Below are positions 1 to 9,620 of a DNA stretch of 64,000 nucleotides, piece after piece. Every line of letters starts with the position of its first letter. The stretch's first letter is position 1. The notes under the pieces are model-generated. The model was not told where the DNA came from. It ran no database searches and saw nothing but the letters and a program-made list of their open reading frames with translations. The DNA is from Komagataeibacter xylinus (lineage in GTDB: Bacteria; Pseudomonadota; Alphaproteobacteria; Acetobacterales; Acetobacteraceae): the NCBI RefSeq assembly GCF_009834365.1, contig NZ_CP041348.1:62001-126000 (forward strand), read 5' to 3'. The position numbers and the translations under genes were made by a program.

Positions 1-162
1 TGGGATAGCTTTCCCACCTCGCAGCGCGCCCTTGCGGGCATTCATGAAACTGGCGCGGGGCTTTCACCCGCTGCCGCCTGAGATGGATAGGTGTCAGGCA
101 TCTTTCCTTCTAAGCCGAAGGACTAGAAGTCTTATACTAGAAAGGCAGGGGCTGTACAAGTG

Positions 163-1365
163 CTATCGTCGCGCCTTTTTGAGCAAATCAGCTGGCGCGC
201 AAAACCCATCCAGCAAAATATCTGCCCAGTCCTGCGCCAATTCCCGCTTTCGCTCTTTGTGCTCCGAGCGGTTGTAAATCGCCTCTACCTTGTTCTGCGA
301 GACGTGCGCCAGCATCTGGTCGATAATGGCCCTGTCCTGCGGGTGGCGCTCGTTCATGATGGACGAAAACGAGGACCGGAACCCATGAGGCACATGCAGC
401 CCGGAGAATGAAGTGCGCTTGAGCAGGACGCTCATGGCATTTTCAGACATGGGTCGGTGAGACCATCTAGCATTCGGAAACACGATAGGCCCCCTGCCCG
501 TTAATGATCGTGCAGCCTCAAGCGTCTCCTGAGCCTGCCGAGACAGAAAAACGGCATGCCCCCGGCGCATCTTCATTCGCTCTTTCGGTATGGCCCATAC
601 ATCTCCCTCAAGCTCGGTCCAGGGCATTGCCCTCACCTCGCCCGGGCGCACAGCCGTCAAAGCCAAAAAACGAATGGCTAGAACGGTTATGGGATGGGCC
701 GGAATGCTTTCGACTTCCCTGAGCAGTTCGCGGAGTCGGGCAAGATCCGTGATGGCCGGAAAATTGCCCTTCTGCAGCGGCGGCAATGCCTCCTTGATCA
801 CAGCTGCCGGATCGGCATTGCCAAGCCCGCAGGCAATGCCATACGTGAAAATCGCGGATAGACGCTGCCGAACCCGTCGGGCCGTATCTGGAGAATTGCT
901 GCGCCCTATTCCCTCGATCACTTCGAGAACCATCGGGGGCGTGATATCTGTAACGGGAATGTTACCCAGCTTCGGCCAGACGAAACGGTCAAGCGTATAT
1001 GCGACATTCTGGGCATGAATTTCGCTCCACCCGGGCGCCTTGATCTTTAGCCACGACTCGCCCACGGCGCGCAGATGATTTTTTGTGCAGGCGGCCTCTG
1101 CCCGGCGCTGCTTTTTGGTAAGCGCTGGATCTCGTCCATCACGAAGCTCGGTCTTGGCGCTATCCCGCGCCTGCCTGGCGCCTGCGAGGGAAACCTCTGG
1201 ATAGGCTCCGATGGACAGCAGCTTCTCCTTCCCTCCAAACCGGTATTTGACGCGCCAGAGACGCGACCCGTTTGGCTTAACGAGAAGGTGCAGGCCGCCC
1301 GAGTCTGCCAGCTTATACGGGGCTTCCTGGGGCTTTGCTCGCCTGATAGCGGCATCGCTCAGCAT
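163..1365 (-). CDS. Tyrosine recombinase/integrase, P4 type with N-terminal DUF4102 arm-binding domain
   Basis: About 400 aa. The N-terminus (LSDAAIRRAKP, then LADSGGLHLLV) is the DUF4102-type arm-site domain of island and prophage integrases. The C-terminal catalytic domain shows the first Arg in AVRPGEVR, the HGFRS box and the nucleophile Tyr in VEAIYNRS. It would catalyse site-specific integration and excision. A GTG at 1377 is in frame, but the ATG at 1365 is preferred because AAGGTGG sits about 8 nt before it and that GTG lies inside this ribosome site. The gene sits beside the 3' end of tRNA-Cys and reads away from it, so the element should extend to the left, out of the window. It looks intact. 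Confidence 0.93.
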   Translation of the reverse strand: MLSDAAIRRAKPQEAPYKLADSGGLHLLVKPNGSRLWRVKYRFGGKEKLLSIGAYPEVSLAGARQARDSAKTELRDGRDPALTKKQRRAEAACTKNHLRAVGESWLKIKAPGWSEIHAQNVAYTLDRFVWPKLGNIPVTDITPPMVLEVIEGIGRSNSPDTARRVRQRLSAIFTYGIACGLGNADPAAVIKEALPPLQKGNFPAITDLARLRELLREVESIPAHPITVLAIRFLALTAVRPGEVRAMPWTELEGDVWAIPKERMKMRRGHAVFLSRQAQETLEAARSLTGRGPIVFPNARWSHRPMSENAMSVLLKRTSFSGLHVPHGFRSSFSSIMNERHPQDRAIIDQMLAHVSQNKVEAIYNRSEHKERKRELAQDWADILLDGFCAPADLLKKARR

Positions 1366-1366
1366 C

Positions 1367-1409
1367 GATACCCCCACCTTTTCGCCGATACCCCCACGGA
1401 TACCCCCAT
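1367..1409. repeat. Three direct repeats upstream of the integrase (possible arm-type sites)
   Basis: GATACCCCCAC occurs at 1367-1377 and 1387-1397, and GATACCCCCAT at 1399-1409. They lie between the integrase start and tRNA-Cys. Iterated short sites at this place are what arm-type integrase or excisionase binding sites look like. The function is inferred. Confidence 0.55.
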
Positions 1410-1522
1410 CATGCCTGTCATTCGGCGTCTACCCCTGTCATCAGATGTCACAGTCAGAGGAAAGAAAACGGCAGATTTTCGGGGGTTATGTCAACGCTTG
1501 TCCTTTCTTGTCATGGAAGAAC

Positions 1523-1596
1523 TGGAGGTCTGGGCGGGAATCGAACCCACATTCGCGGATTTGCAGTCCGCTGCATCACCATTCTGCCACCAGACC
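1523..1596 (-). tRNA. tRNA-Cys (GCA), with encoded CCA
   Basis: The minus strand folds as a 74-nt cloverleaf. The acceptor GGTCTGG pairs with CCAGACC, followed by discriminator T and CCA. The anticodon loop CTGCAAA carries GCA, and the T-loop is TTCGATT closed by GTGGG/CCCGC. Its 3' end faces the integrase, the usual attachment position for this recombinase type. Confidence 0.95.
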
Positions 1597-1777
1597 TCGG
1601 CGGTGCACCGGGTATATCCGCTGAAATGCCTCTCAGGTCAAGCCGTTGTGTGCGGCGTTCCTGTTGTTTCCCGATCAAAGCGGGGCATAAATACAAAAAA
1701 AGCCGGAAAAATTTTCGCCCGTCCGGCCGGGTTGCGGCTTCAGCACCCTGCGGGGCAGCGTGTTTCAAGGAAACGTT

Positions 1778-2464
1778 ATGGACAGGACAGACCCCGATTA
1801 CGCGCCACTCGATTTTGTTGCCGCCCGGCAGCGCATGGTCGATGCCCAGATTCGCCCCTCACAGGTGGGCAATGCCGCCATTATCGCCGCCATGCGCACC
1901 GTGCCGCGTGAACGCGCCGTGCCCGATGCGCTGCGGGCCTTCGCCTACTCCGACCAGAACCTGCCATTGGGCGATGGACGCTACCTGACAGAACCACGGG
2001 TGACGGGGCGCATGCTGCAGGTGGCCGATCTGCGCCACGGCGAGCGGGTTCTGGTGGTTGCAGCCGGCACGGGCTACCTCGCGGCCCTGCTGGGCACGAT
2101 GGCGCTTGAACTGCATGTCACCGCTCTCGAATCGGACCCGCGGCTGGCCACCATGGGCAAGGCCCTTTGTGCTGCCTGCGCGCCCGGCGTGCAGTGGTGC
2201 GATGGGCCGCTGGTCAGGGGCGCACCGGCCTCCGCGCCGTATGACCTGATCTTCATCGATGGCGCGGTGCGCACGGTGCCGCAGGCCATTGTGGACCAGC
2301 TTGCGGAGGGCGGGCGCATCATCGCCCCCATCGCTCCTGCATCAGGTGTGACATCGGTCAGCCGTATTGCCGCGACAGTGCCGGGTAACCCCGTGCAGCC
2401 CCTGTTCGAGGCAGCCGTGCCCCTGCTGCCTGAACTGGCCCCTGCCCCCGCCTTCGTGTTCTAG
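1778..2464 (+). CDS. pcm: Protein-L-isoaspartate O-methyltransferase family protein
   Basis: About 228 aa. SAM-dependent methyltransferase of the PCMT family, which repairs isoaspartyl damage in proteins. The N-terminus carries the family helix (ARQRMVDAQI, then VPRERAVP). The SAM motif I is VLVVAAGTGYLAALL, followed by acidic ALESD and the DLIFIDGAV strand. The ATG at 1778 follows AAGGAAA at a normal distance; the in-frame GTG at 1760 has no such site. The gene lies 92 bp before a TolC-type gene on the same strand, an arrangement common in alphaproteobacteria. Some members of this short subgroup may be inactive on isoaspartate, so the substrate is inferred. Confidence 0.85.
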   Translation: MDRTDPDYAPLDFVAARQRMVDAQIRPSQVGNAAIIAAMRTVPRERAVPDALRAFAYSDQNLPLGDGRYLTEPRVTGRMLQVADLRHGERVLVVAAGTGYLAALLGTMALELHVTALESDPRLATMGKALCAACAPGVQWCDGPLVRGAPASAPYDLIFIDGAVRTVPQAIVDQLAEGGRIIAPIAPASGVTSVSRIAATVPGNPVQPLFEAAVPLLPELAPAPAFVF

Positions 2465-2556
2465 GCGGTTAACCCGCACGCAACATCCTGCGGCTAAGAC
2501 TGGCCGGGGCGGGCTGTCATGGTTCCGCCTGGCATATCAGGCTGGCAGGGGCGGAC

Positions 2557-3978
2557 ATGAAGGGAAACTGGGCGATCGGGGCGGGAAGCGCCGCACTTTT
2601 ATGCAGTGGCACGGCACTGGCCCGCGTGCCGCAGGCGGTGGAGGAACCGCGCACGCTGGATGCGGCACTTGCTGCGGCCTATCTGGGTAACCCGTTGCTG
2701 CGGCAGGAACGTGCCACCCTGCGCGCGACCGATGAGCAGGTGCCCCAGGCCCTGGGCGGCTGGCGCCCCACGATTACGGGCACGGCGAGCATGTCCTATT
2801 ATTCCGGCCTGATGCGCATGGAGCCCTCATCGGGGGAAAGCGGCTATGGCCGCCGGTATGAAAGCCCCGGCTATTCCGGCGGGGTCAGCATCTCACAACC
2901 CATCTATACCGGCGGCAAGACCACGGCCGGCACGCACAAGGCGCGCCATGCGGTCATGGCCGAGCGCGCGCGGCTGATCGCGGCGGAGGAGCAGGTCTTC
3001 TCCGATGTGGTCAGCGCCTATGTCAATGTGGTGGAAGATGAGCAGATCCTGCACATCGACATCAACAACGAACAGGTTTACGCCGCCCAGCTTCACGCCA
3101 CTGAACTGCGCGCGCATGGCGGCGAGATCACCCACACCGATGTGGACCAGGCCGCAGGCGCGCTGGCCAATGCCCGCGCCGTGCGGCAACTGGCCGAAGG
3201 CACGTTGCTGGCCGATCGCGCCACTTACCGACAGGTTGTGGGCGTTGACGCGCCCGATGACCTTGCCCTGCCACAGCCCCTTGTCCTGCCACTTCACACC
3301 GAGCAGGACGCCATGACGCAGGCCGTGCAGAACAACCCCGACGTGATTGGCGCCCTGTTTGACGAAGCGGCAAAAAAAGATGCCGTAGGCGTGGCCTTTG
3401 CCGCCCTCATGCCCACGGTCAGCGCACAGGCGGCCTATATGCATGGCATCAACCAGGATGAAGGCCGCTCGCTCAACAATAACAAATATGCCCTCGTCAA
3501 CGCGTCCATGCCGCTTTATCAGGGCGGGGGAGAATATGCCGCCGTGCGCATGGCCCGCCAGCAGGCCAATGAGGCCGCCCATACGGTAGATGTAAAGCGC
3601 CGCGCCGCCGTGCAGCTCGCCGCGGCAAGCTGGCAGCGCATGCAGGCCAACCGCGCCGCGATAGAAAGCAACCGCGCTGCCGTCGAGGCCGATGCCGCCG
3701 CCCTGCACGGCATGCAGCGACAGGTGATGGTGGGCACCACCTCAACGCTTTCCGTGCTCCAGCAGCAGGAAACCCTGCTTCAGGCCCAGATTGCGCTGGT
3801 GCGCAGCGCGGGCAATCTTGTGATCTCGTCCTATCAGGCCACTGCCGCCATTGGCCGCCTGACCGCGCGTGACCTGAGCCTTGACGTGCCGCTGTATGAT
3901 GAACGCGCCTATTACCGCGCAGTGCATGACCGGTTGTGGGGTATCAGCGATTACGCCACCAACCAGCCGGGGCGGTAG
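2557..3978 (+). CDS. tolC: TolC-type outer-membrane efflux/secretion protein
   Basis: 473 aa with a Sec signal peptide (cleavage near TALA-RVPQ). It has two repeated outer-membrane-factor halves: long Ala/Gln-rich helices around 120-240 and 330-430, and a beta-hairpin near ISQPIYTGGKT, matched later by ASMPLYQGGGEY. The protein would form the trimeric outer-membrane duct for type I secretion or RND efflux. The start follows AGGGGCGG. No inner-membrane partner is encoded nearby, so it probably serves several exporters. Length and motifs are normal for the family. Confidence 0.92.
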   Translation: MKGNWAIGAGSAALLCSGTALARVPQAVEEPRTLDAALAAAYLGNPLLRQERATLRATDEQVPQALGGWRPTITGTASMSYYSGLMRMEPSSGESGYGRRYESPGYSGGVSISQPIYTGGKTTAGTHKARHAVMAERARLIAAEEQVFSDVVSAYVNVVEDEQILHIDINNEQVYAAQLHATELRAHGGEITHTDVDQAAGALANARAVRQLAEGTLLADRATYRQVVGVDAPDDLALPQPLVLPLHTEQDAMTQAVQNNPDVIGALFDEAAKKDAVGVAFAALMPTVSAQAAYMHGINQDEGRSLNNNKYALVNASMPLYQGGGEYAAVRMARQQANEAAHTVDVKRRAAVQLAAASWQRMQANRAAIESNRAAVEADAAALHGMQRQVMVGTTSTLSVLQQQETLLQAQIALVRSAGNLVISSYQATAAIGRLTARDLSLDVPLYDERAYYRAVHDRLWGISDYATNQPGR

Positions 3979-4039
3979 GCGCAAGGCTTTTCTGGACCTT
4001 ATGTTATTTGCATCAATGTTTATGGGGACTGCGTTATCT

Positions 4040-4063
4040 GAAGCTTTACCAAAGACTTCTTTA
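4040..4063. repeat. Fragment of the dispersed intergenic repeat
   Basis: GAAGCTTTACC followed by AAGACTTCTTTA closely matches the right end of the copy at 39976-40062. Only this end is recognisable. It lies 3' of tolC. Confidence 0.55.
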
Positions 4064-4237
4064 CCATGATTGTTTTGTACCCGGAGGCGCTTTTTACAAG
4101 CATACAAACGTCCCATTGTGCTTATGCAATCTGTTCTATGTAGCATCGAGAGGAAAAATATCAGAAAGGCAGCCGAAGAACTTATTATTTCGGATATATT
4201 CTGTTCTTCATCAGGGAATCCCCTTTAAAAAAGTGAG

Positions 4238-4285
4238 GAAGGAGGCAACGCTTTTTATGATAAAAATAGCCTCCTTCATTTTTTT
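4238..4285 (+). terminator. Intrinsic terminator hairpin
   Basis: A 9-bp stem GAAGGAGGC/GCCTCCTTC encloses a second self-complementary segment (TTTTTAT/ATAAAAA) and is followed by a run of seven T on the plus strand. It would end plus-strand transcripts from tolC or from within the spacer, before the orphan gene at 4333. Confidence 0.75.
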
Positions 4286-4332
4286 ATTATTATAATACAA
4301 TAAAGTTCATTTTTAAATTAAGGCCATGCATC

Positions 4333-4746
4333 ATGATAGAAGAAATTACAATAAAAGTATTTTCAGGCAATGGATGCGCAACGGACATCTTTCTCGGAGT
4401 TTCTACAGAATATCCGTGGTTTCTAAATATCATCCATCCAGAAAAATGGGCCAGATGGTATGAAGCACCTGATCTTTTTTCGGCTTTCCAAAACATGCGA
4501 CTTGATCTTGAAAAAGAAGGAATACGTTTTCTCTGTATTGGCGCCTGTCCCGATGTCATTGCATCGGGCCTGTCCAGAAACATGAGTGGCGGCAGAAAAG
4601 TCTATGCCATCAGGCATGGGGAACAGGCAGATAGCAGAAATATTGTCGATATATTTGATTATGCCCCGCCCGAAAGGATTGGAACGGTGCAACAGCAACG
4701 TGATTTTGCAGCACGCTGGCTGGCTTCAGTGACACACCGCAGGTGA
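4333..4746 (+). CDS. Hypothetical protein, AT-rich orphan gene
   Basis: 137 aa, soluble, with no signal peptide or membrane segment. I do not recognise a family. Conserved-looking features are NGCATDIFLGV near the N-terminus, an EYPWFLNIIHPEKWARWYEAPD stretch split by aromatics, LCIGACPDV in the middle and a QQQRDFAARWL tail. The start ATG has AAGG about 10 nt upstream. The gene is clearly lower in G/C than its neighbours, preceded by a terminator, and bracketed by repeat pieces at 4040-4063 and 4770-4835. This suggests an acquired single-gene cassette. No function is proposed. Confidence 0.7.
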   Translation: MIEEITIKVFSGNGCATDIFLGVSTEYPWFLNIIHPEKWARWYEAPDLFSAFQNMRLDLEKEGIRFLCIGACPDVIASGLSRNMSGGRKVYAIRHGEQADSRNIVDIFDYAPPERIGTVQQQRDFAARWLASVTHRR

Positions 4747-4769
4747 TGCCCCAAAAAAACCTCAGCAAT

Positions 4770-4835
4770 CATAAGAAAGTTTCTGGTGAAGCTTTGTTCA
4801 AAAATCGTCAGGAAACCCTGCCTTAAAAAAGCAGG
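4770..4835. repeat. Dispersed intergenic repeat, diverged copy
   Basis: ATAAGAAAGTTTCTGGTGAAGC is the inverted form of the family's right end. It is followed by a GTCAGGAAACCCTG/AAGCAGG hairpin region. It lies 24 bp after the orphan gene's stop. The remaining 250 bp up to the next gene (4836-5087) show no gene or clear signal. Confidence 0.55.
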
Positions 4836-5087
4836 CCGTGCCTGAATGCGGCGCGGGAACATCATCCGTCACGCGCATGAGGCAGGAAGTTGCAGCGCAT
4901 ACGATCACAATGATGCGAATACCCTGTTCTCGCCCCAGCCTGTTAACGCCAGAAAAACGGGGCAGGTCTTATCTTCATGCAGTATTGGCGGACAGGTCCG
5001 GACAACACAGCCACCCGATTTTTCCTGTGGGGTTGACCGCCTGGTGTCTGTTACATGAGGTAACATCGACCGAGCGACAGGAAACCT

Positions 5088-5810
<723 letters not shown>

Positions 5811-5818
5811 CAACCAGC

Positions 5819-5851
5819 CCCCGTGCTGCTTCGGGCGATGGCGGCACGGGG
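5819..5851 (+). terminator. Hairpin after the lipoprotein gene
   Basis: An 8-bp perfect stem CCCCGTGC/GCACGGGG begins 9 nt after the stop codon. No T-run follows, so termination would be weak or Rho-assisted. Confidence 0.4.
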
Positions 5852-5927
5852 CAGATCGTAACGAAAACCGATCAATATCGTGGCGCACATATATCCATAA
5901 GGCCGTTCCTCAGGCATAACGCGTTTG

Positions 5928-7280
5928 ATGAGCACGGCGTTTGAAACCCACACCATTCACCAGATTCCTCCCGACCAGCGCCATGGCCGCGCGCGCGACC
6001 TGTTCGCGGTCTGGTTCAGCACCAACCTGACCCTGCTCACGGTGGTGACCGGCGCACTGGGGCCGGGGCTGTTCGGGCTGTCGTTCACGTGGTCGGCCAT
6101 TGCCGTCATACTGGGCAATCTGGCGGGGGCCGTGTTCATGGCGCTGCATGCCGCCCAGGGGCCCATGCTGGGCGTGCCGCAGATGGTGCAGAGCCGGGGG
6201 CAGTTCGGCTTCTATGGCGCGGTGCCCATCATCGGCCTTGTCGTGCTCATGTATATCGGCTTCGTGGCGTCGAATTTCGTGGTGGGTGGCGAGGCGCTTT
6301 ATGCCGCCCTGCCCATGACCGGACATAACAATGCGATCCTGCTCATTGCTGTGCTGAGCCTGGTGCCGTGCTGCATGGGCTACCACACCATCCACGCCTG
6401 GTCGAAGGTGGTCAGCTGGGTAGCGGGGGCGGTCATTCTATACTGCCTGTGGCTGGGCTATGAAGCCTTCCCCCCCGGCACGCTGCGTGACATGCATGGT
6501 TCGGTCGCCGGTTTTTTCAGCACCTTTTCCACCGCAGCGCTGTGGCAGATTGCCTATGCGCCCTATGTATCGGATTCATCGCGCTACCTGCCCGCCGATG
6601 AGGCGGGTCGCCGCACCGCCTTCCTCACCACCTATATTGGCACGGTCGCAGGCACGGCGCTGCCCATGATGCTGGGCTGCATGATCGCACTGCATGGGCC
6701 GGGCGTATCGGTCGCGGCCACGCTGGCCAGACTGGCGGGGCAGCAGGCCACGCCGGTCATGATCGTGCTGTCGCTTTCCATCGCACTCGGCAACGCCATG
6801 AGCCTGTATGGCGGTGCGCTCTCGGCCATAACCGTGCTCCAGACCTTCATGCCGGACTGGCGGGCCGCCCTGCGCGAACGCCTTGTTGTCACCTGCACGC
6901 TGGTGGCGATTGCGCTGGGCATGGCACTGGGCATGGCCGACAGCTTCATGAAATCCTATGCCGCCTTCCTCGACCTGCTCATGGCCATCATGGTGCCATG
7001 GACCGCCATCAACCTGACCGATTACTACCTGCTGCGCCGTGGCCGTTATGATGTCGCCTCCTTTTTCCGCCGCGATGGCGGGGCCTATGGCTATTGCAAC
7101 ATTCCTGCCCTGTGCGCCTACGGCATTGGCATCGCCATTGAAATACCCTTCATGCAGAACGGGTTTCATACCGGCAGCCTGGCCCGCCGCCTGCATGGGG
7201 TGGACATATCATGGGTGGTAGGGCTGCTTGTTACCGCCGCCTTCTATATCCGCGCCACAACCACGCGCCGGCGCGCGTAA
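5928..7280 (+). CDS. NCS1-family nucleobase/cation symporter (purine-cytosine permease type)
   Basis: About 450 aa with roughly twelve membrane segments. The N-terminal QIPPDQRHGRARDLF leads into the first helix (WFSTNLTLLTV), and the GPMLGVPQMVQSRGQFGFYG loop is typical of cytosine/purine/allantoin permeases of the NCS1 family. It would import a nucleobase or related heterocycle by cation symport. A TTG directly precedes the ATG at 5928; the ATG is taken as the start although no strong ribosome site is visible. It stands alone, convergent with the hexosaminidase gene, so the substrate cannot be told from context. Confidence 0.85.
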   Translation: MSTAFETHTIHQIPPDQRHGRARDLFAVWFSTNLTLLTVVTGALGPGLFGLSFTWSAIAVILGNLAGAVFMALHAAQGPMLGVPQMVQSRGQFGFYGAVPIIGLVVLMYIGFVASNFVVGGEALYAALPMTGHNNAILLIAVLSLVPCCMGYHTIHAWSKVVSWVAGAVILYCLWLGYEAFPPGTLRDMHGSVAGFFSTFSTAALWQIAYAPYVSDSSRYLPADEAGRRTAFLTTYIGTVAGTALPMMLGCMIALHGPGVSVAATLARLAGQQATPVMIVLSLSIALGNAMSLYGGALSAITVLQTFMPDWRAALRERLVVTCTLVAIALGMALGMADSFMKSYAAFLDLLMAIMVPWTAINLTDYYLLRRGRYDVASFFRRDGGAYGYCNIPALCAYGIGIAIEIPFMQNGFHTGSLARRLHGVDISWVVGLLVTAAFYIRATTTRRRA

Positions 7281-7360
7281 TGGCACCCTTCTCCCTGTGA
7301 TGAAGGTTGCGGCAAGCAGCATGTCCTGATGGATGCAGGCAGATCCACTACAACACAGGA

Positions 7361-7443
7361 ATAAAAATTCCCAAGTATCGCCTTAAAAAAAGAAAGTGTT
7401 CTTTTGAATCTTTAAAAAAAGCCCTACCATAAACCTCTGTTTT
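7361..7443. repeat. Dispersed intergenic repeat, degenerate copy
   Basis: Shares the ATAAAA left end, the internal TTCTTTTGAAT block and the AAAAAAGC..ACCATAAAC right end with the full copy at 16005-16089. It fills the gap between the convergent permease and hexosaminidase genes. Confidence 0.55.
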
Positions 7444-9586
7444 ACATATGCCCCTGCACCAGCCCCGCAATACCGGGCGTAATGGCCTGAAGCAGGTCAC
7501 CCGCTGGCTGCGGGCTGCTACGTACAGCCAGCATCGATGCCGAGGCAGCGAACTGGTCCTGCGCTATCTGTAGCACCGCAGCCACCTGTGCCTGATGCGC
7601 TGCCAGCGTACCATCGAGCGCATACAGCCCCACGCAGGCCAGTTCCGCCAGTTGGCCCGATGCAGGCAACGCCTCACGCAGGGCCGGGCGGGTGGCCACG
7701 ACCTGGCGCAGGCGCGTATCGTTATCGCGCCAGATTTCCAGCCGGGCACGCAGGCTGGCGGCAAGGTCATGCTGGCCGCCCACATAGGCCGCTACATCCC
7801 GCGTAAAGGCTGCGGCCTGAAAACTGTCAGGCGTGGCAATATCAGCCACCCGGTCCAGCGCGGGCGGGGTGGATGTGGCGGCCACATGGCCCGGGCCAAA
7901 TACATGGTTGAGCGCATAATTGCGCACCGGGGTAGTCACGGCCAGCAGGGTGGCAAGCGGGGCAATACCATCAGGGGTGAGCCGTGCCATCATGCGGTGG
8001 CGGTCGGCTGCGGCGCGGTTGCCCAGTATTTCCAGTTCCGCCTGCACCACGGGCAGGCGGAGGGCCAATGCGGCCTCATCACGCACGGCTGCGGGCGACC
8101 AGAAACGCTCGGCCAGGGCTGCCGCGCGCGGCCACAGGCGGGCATCAAGCATCTCCTCGCTCACGATCTCGGTCCATAATGCAGCCTCCGCCCCCAGCAC
8201 CAGCCCATCCTGCGCCGTGGTCATGGAAGCAGCAGGGTCGAGAGCAAAGGGGGCAAGTGCCGGGGCATGGGCTGCGGCAACCTGATCGGGCGGCAGCCCA
8301 TTGCCCACCGGGTCCAGCGGGTCAACGCGGTAATGATCCGCCGCAGGCAGCAGCAGGTCTAGATAATACCCTGCCGAGACCACGACCGGGTGCCCCGCCG
8401 CCGTGGCCTGCGCCGTATAGCGCGAGCCACGCCACGGCTCGATCACGATGCCGGGGGGCGTGGGCGCATCGAGCAGTTCATCCCAGCCCATCATGGTCTT
8501 GCCCTCATGCGCCACAATGGCGAGCACGCGGCGGGTAAAGGCGGCCTGCAGGGCCGGGGCGCTGGCATAGCCATGCTGCTGCATATAGGCACTGATGCGG
8601 GGGTTTGCCGTCCATTCATCAGGCCGCACCTCATCGCCGCCTACATGGAAATAGGCATCAGGGAACAGGCCCGCCATTTCATGATAGAGCCGGGCCAGGA
8701 ACACATAGGTATCGGGGTTTGTGGGGTCGAATGCGGCGCGCACCACCCGCCTGGGGTCAAGCGGGGTTGCAATGGGCTGGGCCGCATATTGCGGATAGGC
8801 CAGCAGCATGGCGTAGCTGTGGCCCGGCGCATCGAATTCCGGCACGATGCGAATGCCGCGATCAGCAGCAAAGGCCACGAGGTCGCGCACCTGCTGCTGG
8901 GTATAGTATTGCCCGTGTGATGCCACCTGCTGCAGGCGCGGATAGACCCTGCTTTCCACCCGGAAGCCCTGCCCGTCAGACAGATGCAGGTGCAGCACAT
9001 TGAGCTTGGTCAGTTCCATCATGTCCAGTTGCCGCTCAAGGGCCGCAGGCGACATGAAATGACGGCTGACATCCACCAGCATGCCGCGCCATGCAAAACG
9101 CGGGCTGTCATCAATCTCGGCCCCATCCAGCACCGGCCCCGCCTCACCGGATTCAACAAGCTGCAGGAGCGTTGCCAGCCCGCGCAGCACGCCCGCCGGG
9201 CCATCGGCCACCAGTGTCGCGCCATCAGCCCCCGTGTGGAGCTGGTAGTGCTCGCGCATATGGACGGAGAGCATATCCGGGTCGGCATGCTGGCAGTTGA
9301 TGCGCAGCACCAGCCCCGCAGGCGCGCCCGCCACCGCCGGGCGTGCGCTCAGGGCAGCCAGGCGCTGCTCGAAACGTGCCACAGCGCGCTCCAGCAGGGG
9401 GGAGCGCACGCCCTGCCACTGCACCTGCACCCCGCCCGCAAGCGGCAGGGCGCTCCCCTGAGGCTGGTACTGCACGGGCTGCGGCATCAGCGCCGGGGCG
9501 GCCAGAGCGGGCGTGCAGGCCGTCCCCGCGCAGAGCATGACCATGGCAAAAGAGCGAAAACGGCGGGGAAAGGGCATGATGGGCAT
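7442..9586 (-). CDS. Beta-N-acetylhexosaminidase, glycoside hydrolase family 20
   Basis: About 714 aa. A signal peptide (FAMVMLCAGTACTPALAA) is followed by a GH20b-type N-terminal domain (PQPVQY near residue 40). The GH20 catalytic barrel contains the substrate loop LHLHLSDGQGF, and the catalytic Asp-Glu pair is in YFHVGGDEVRPDEW. It releases terminal GlcNAc or GalNAc from chitooligosaccharides or glycans in the periplasm. The frame is open back to 9670, but that overlaps the upstream gene. The ATG at 9586, behind GGAATC, lies just after that gene's stop and leads straight into the signal peptide. It forms an operon with the MFS transporter upstream. Confidence 0.9.
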   Translation of the reverse strand: MPIMPFPRRFRSFAMVMLCAGTACTPALAAPALMPQPVQYQPQGSALPLAGGVQVQWQGVRSPLLERAVARFEQRLAALSARPAVAGAPAGLVLRINCQHADPDMLSVHMREHYQLHTGADGATLVADGPAGVLRGLATLLQLVESGEAGPVLDGAEIDDSPRFAWRGMLVDVSRHFMSPAALERQLDMMELTKLNVLHLHLSDGQGFRVESRVYPRLQQVASHGQYYTQQQVRDLVAFAADRGIRIVPEFDAPGHSYAMLLAYPQYAAQPIATPLDPRRVVRAAFDPTNPDTYVFLARLYHEMAGLFPDAYFHVGGDEVRPDEWTANPRISAYMQQHGYASAPALQAAFTRRVLAIVAHEGKTMMGWDELLDAPTPPGIVIEPWRGSRYTAQATAAGHPVVVSAGYYLDLLLPAADHYRVDPLDPVGNGLPPDQVAAAHAPALAPFALDPAASMTTAQDGLVLGAEAALWTEIVSEEMLDARLWPRAAALAERFWSPAAVRDEAALALRLPVVQAELEILGNRAAADRHRMMARLTPDGIAPLATLLAVTTPVRNYALNHVFGPGHVAATSTPPALDRVADIATPDSFQAAAFTRDVAAYVGGQHDLAASLRARLEIWRDNDTRLRQVVATRPALREALPASGQLAELACVGLYALDGTLAAHQAQVAAVLQIAQDQFAASASMLAVRSSPQPAGDLLQAITPGIAGLVQGHM

Positions 9587-9620
9587 GATTCCGTTAAAGG
9601 CACCGCCCCATGGTGCCCCA

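Larger units (their letters stand above)
3979..4332. other. Gene-free, AT-rich spacer holding a repeat fragment and a terminator
   Basis: I see no convincing reading frame here. The spacer carries a piece of the dispersed repeat at 4040-4063 and a strong terminator-like hairpin at 4238-4285, about 260 nt after the tolC stop. It is much richer in A/T than its surroundings. An untranslated small RNA ending at the terminator is possible but unproven. Confidence 0.5.
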
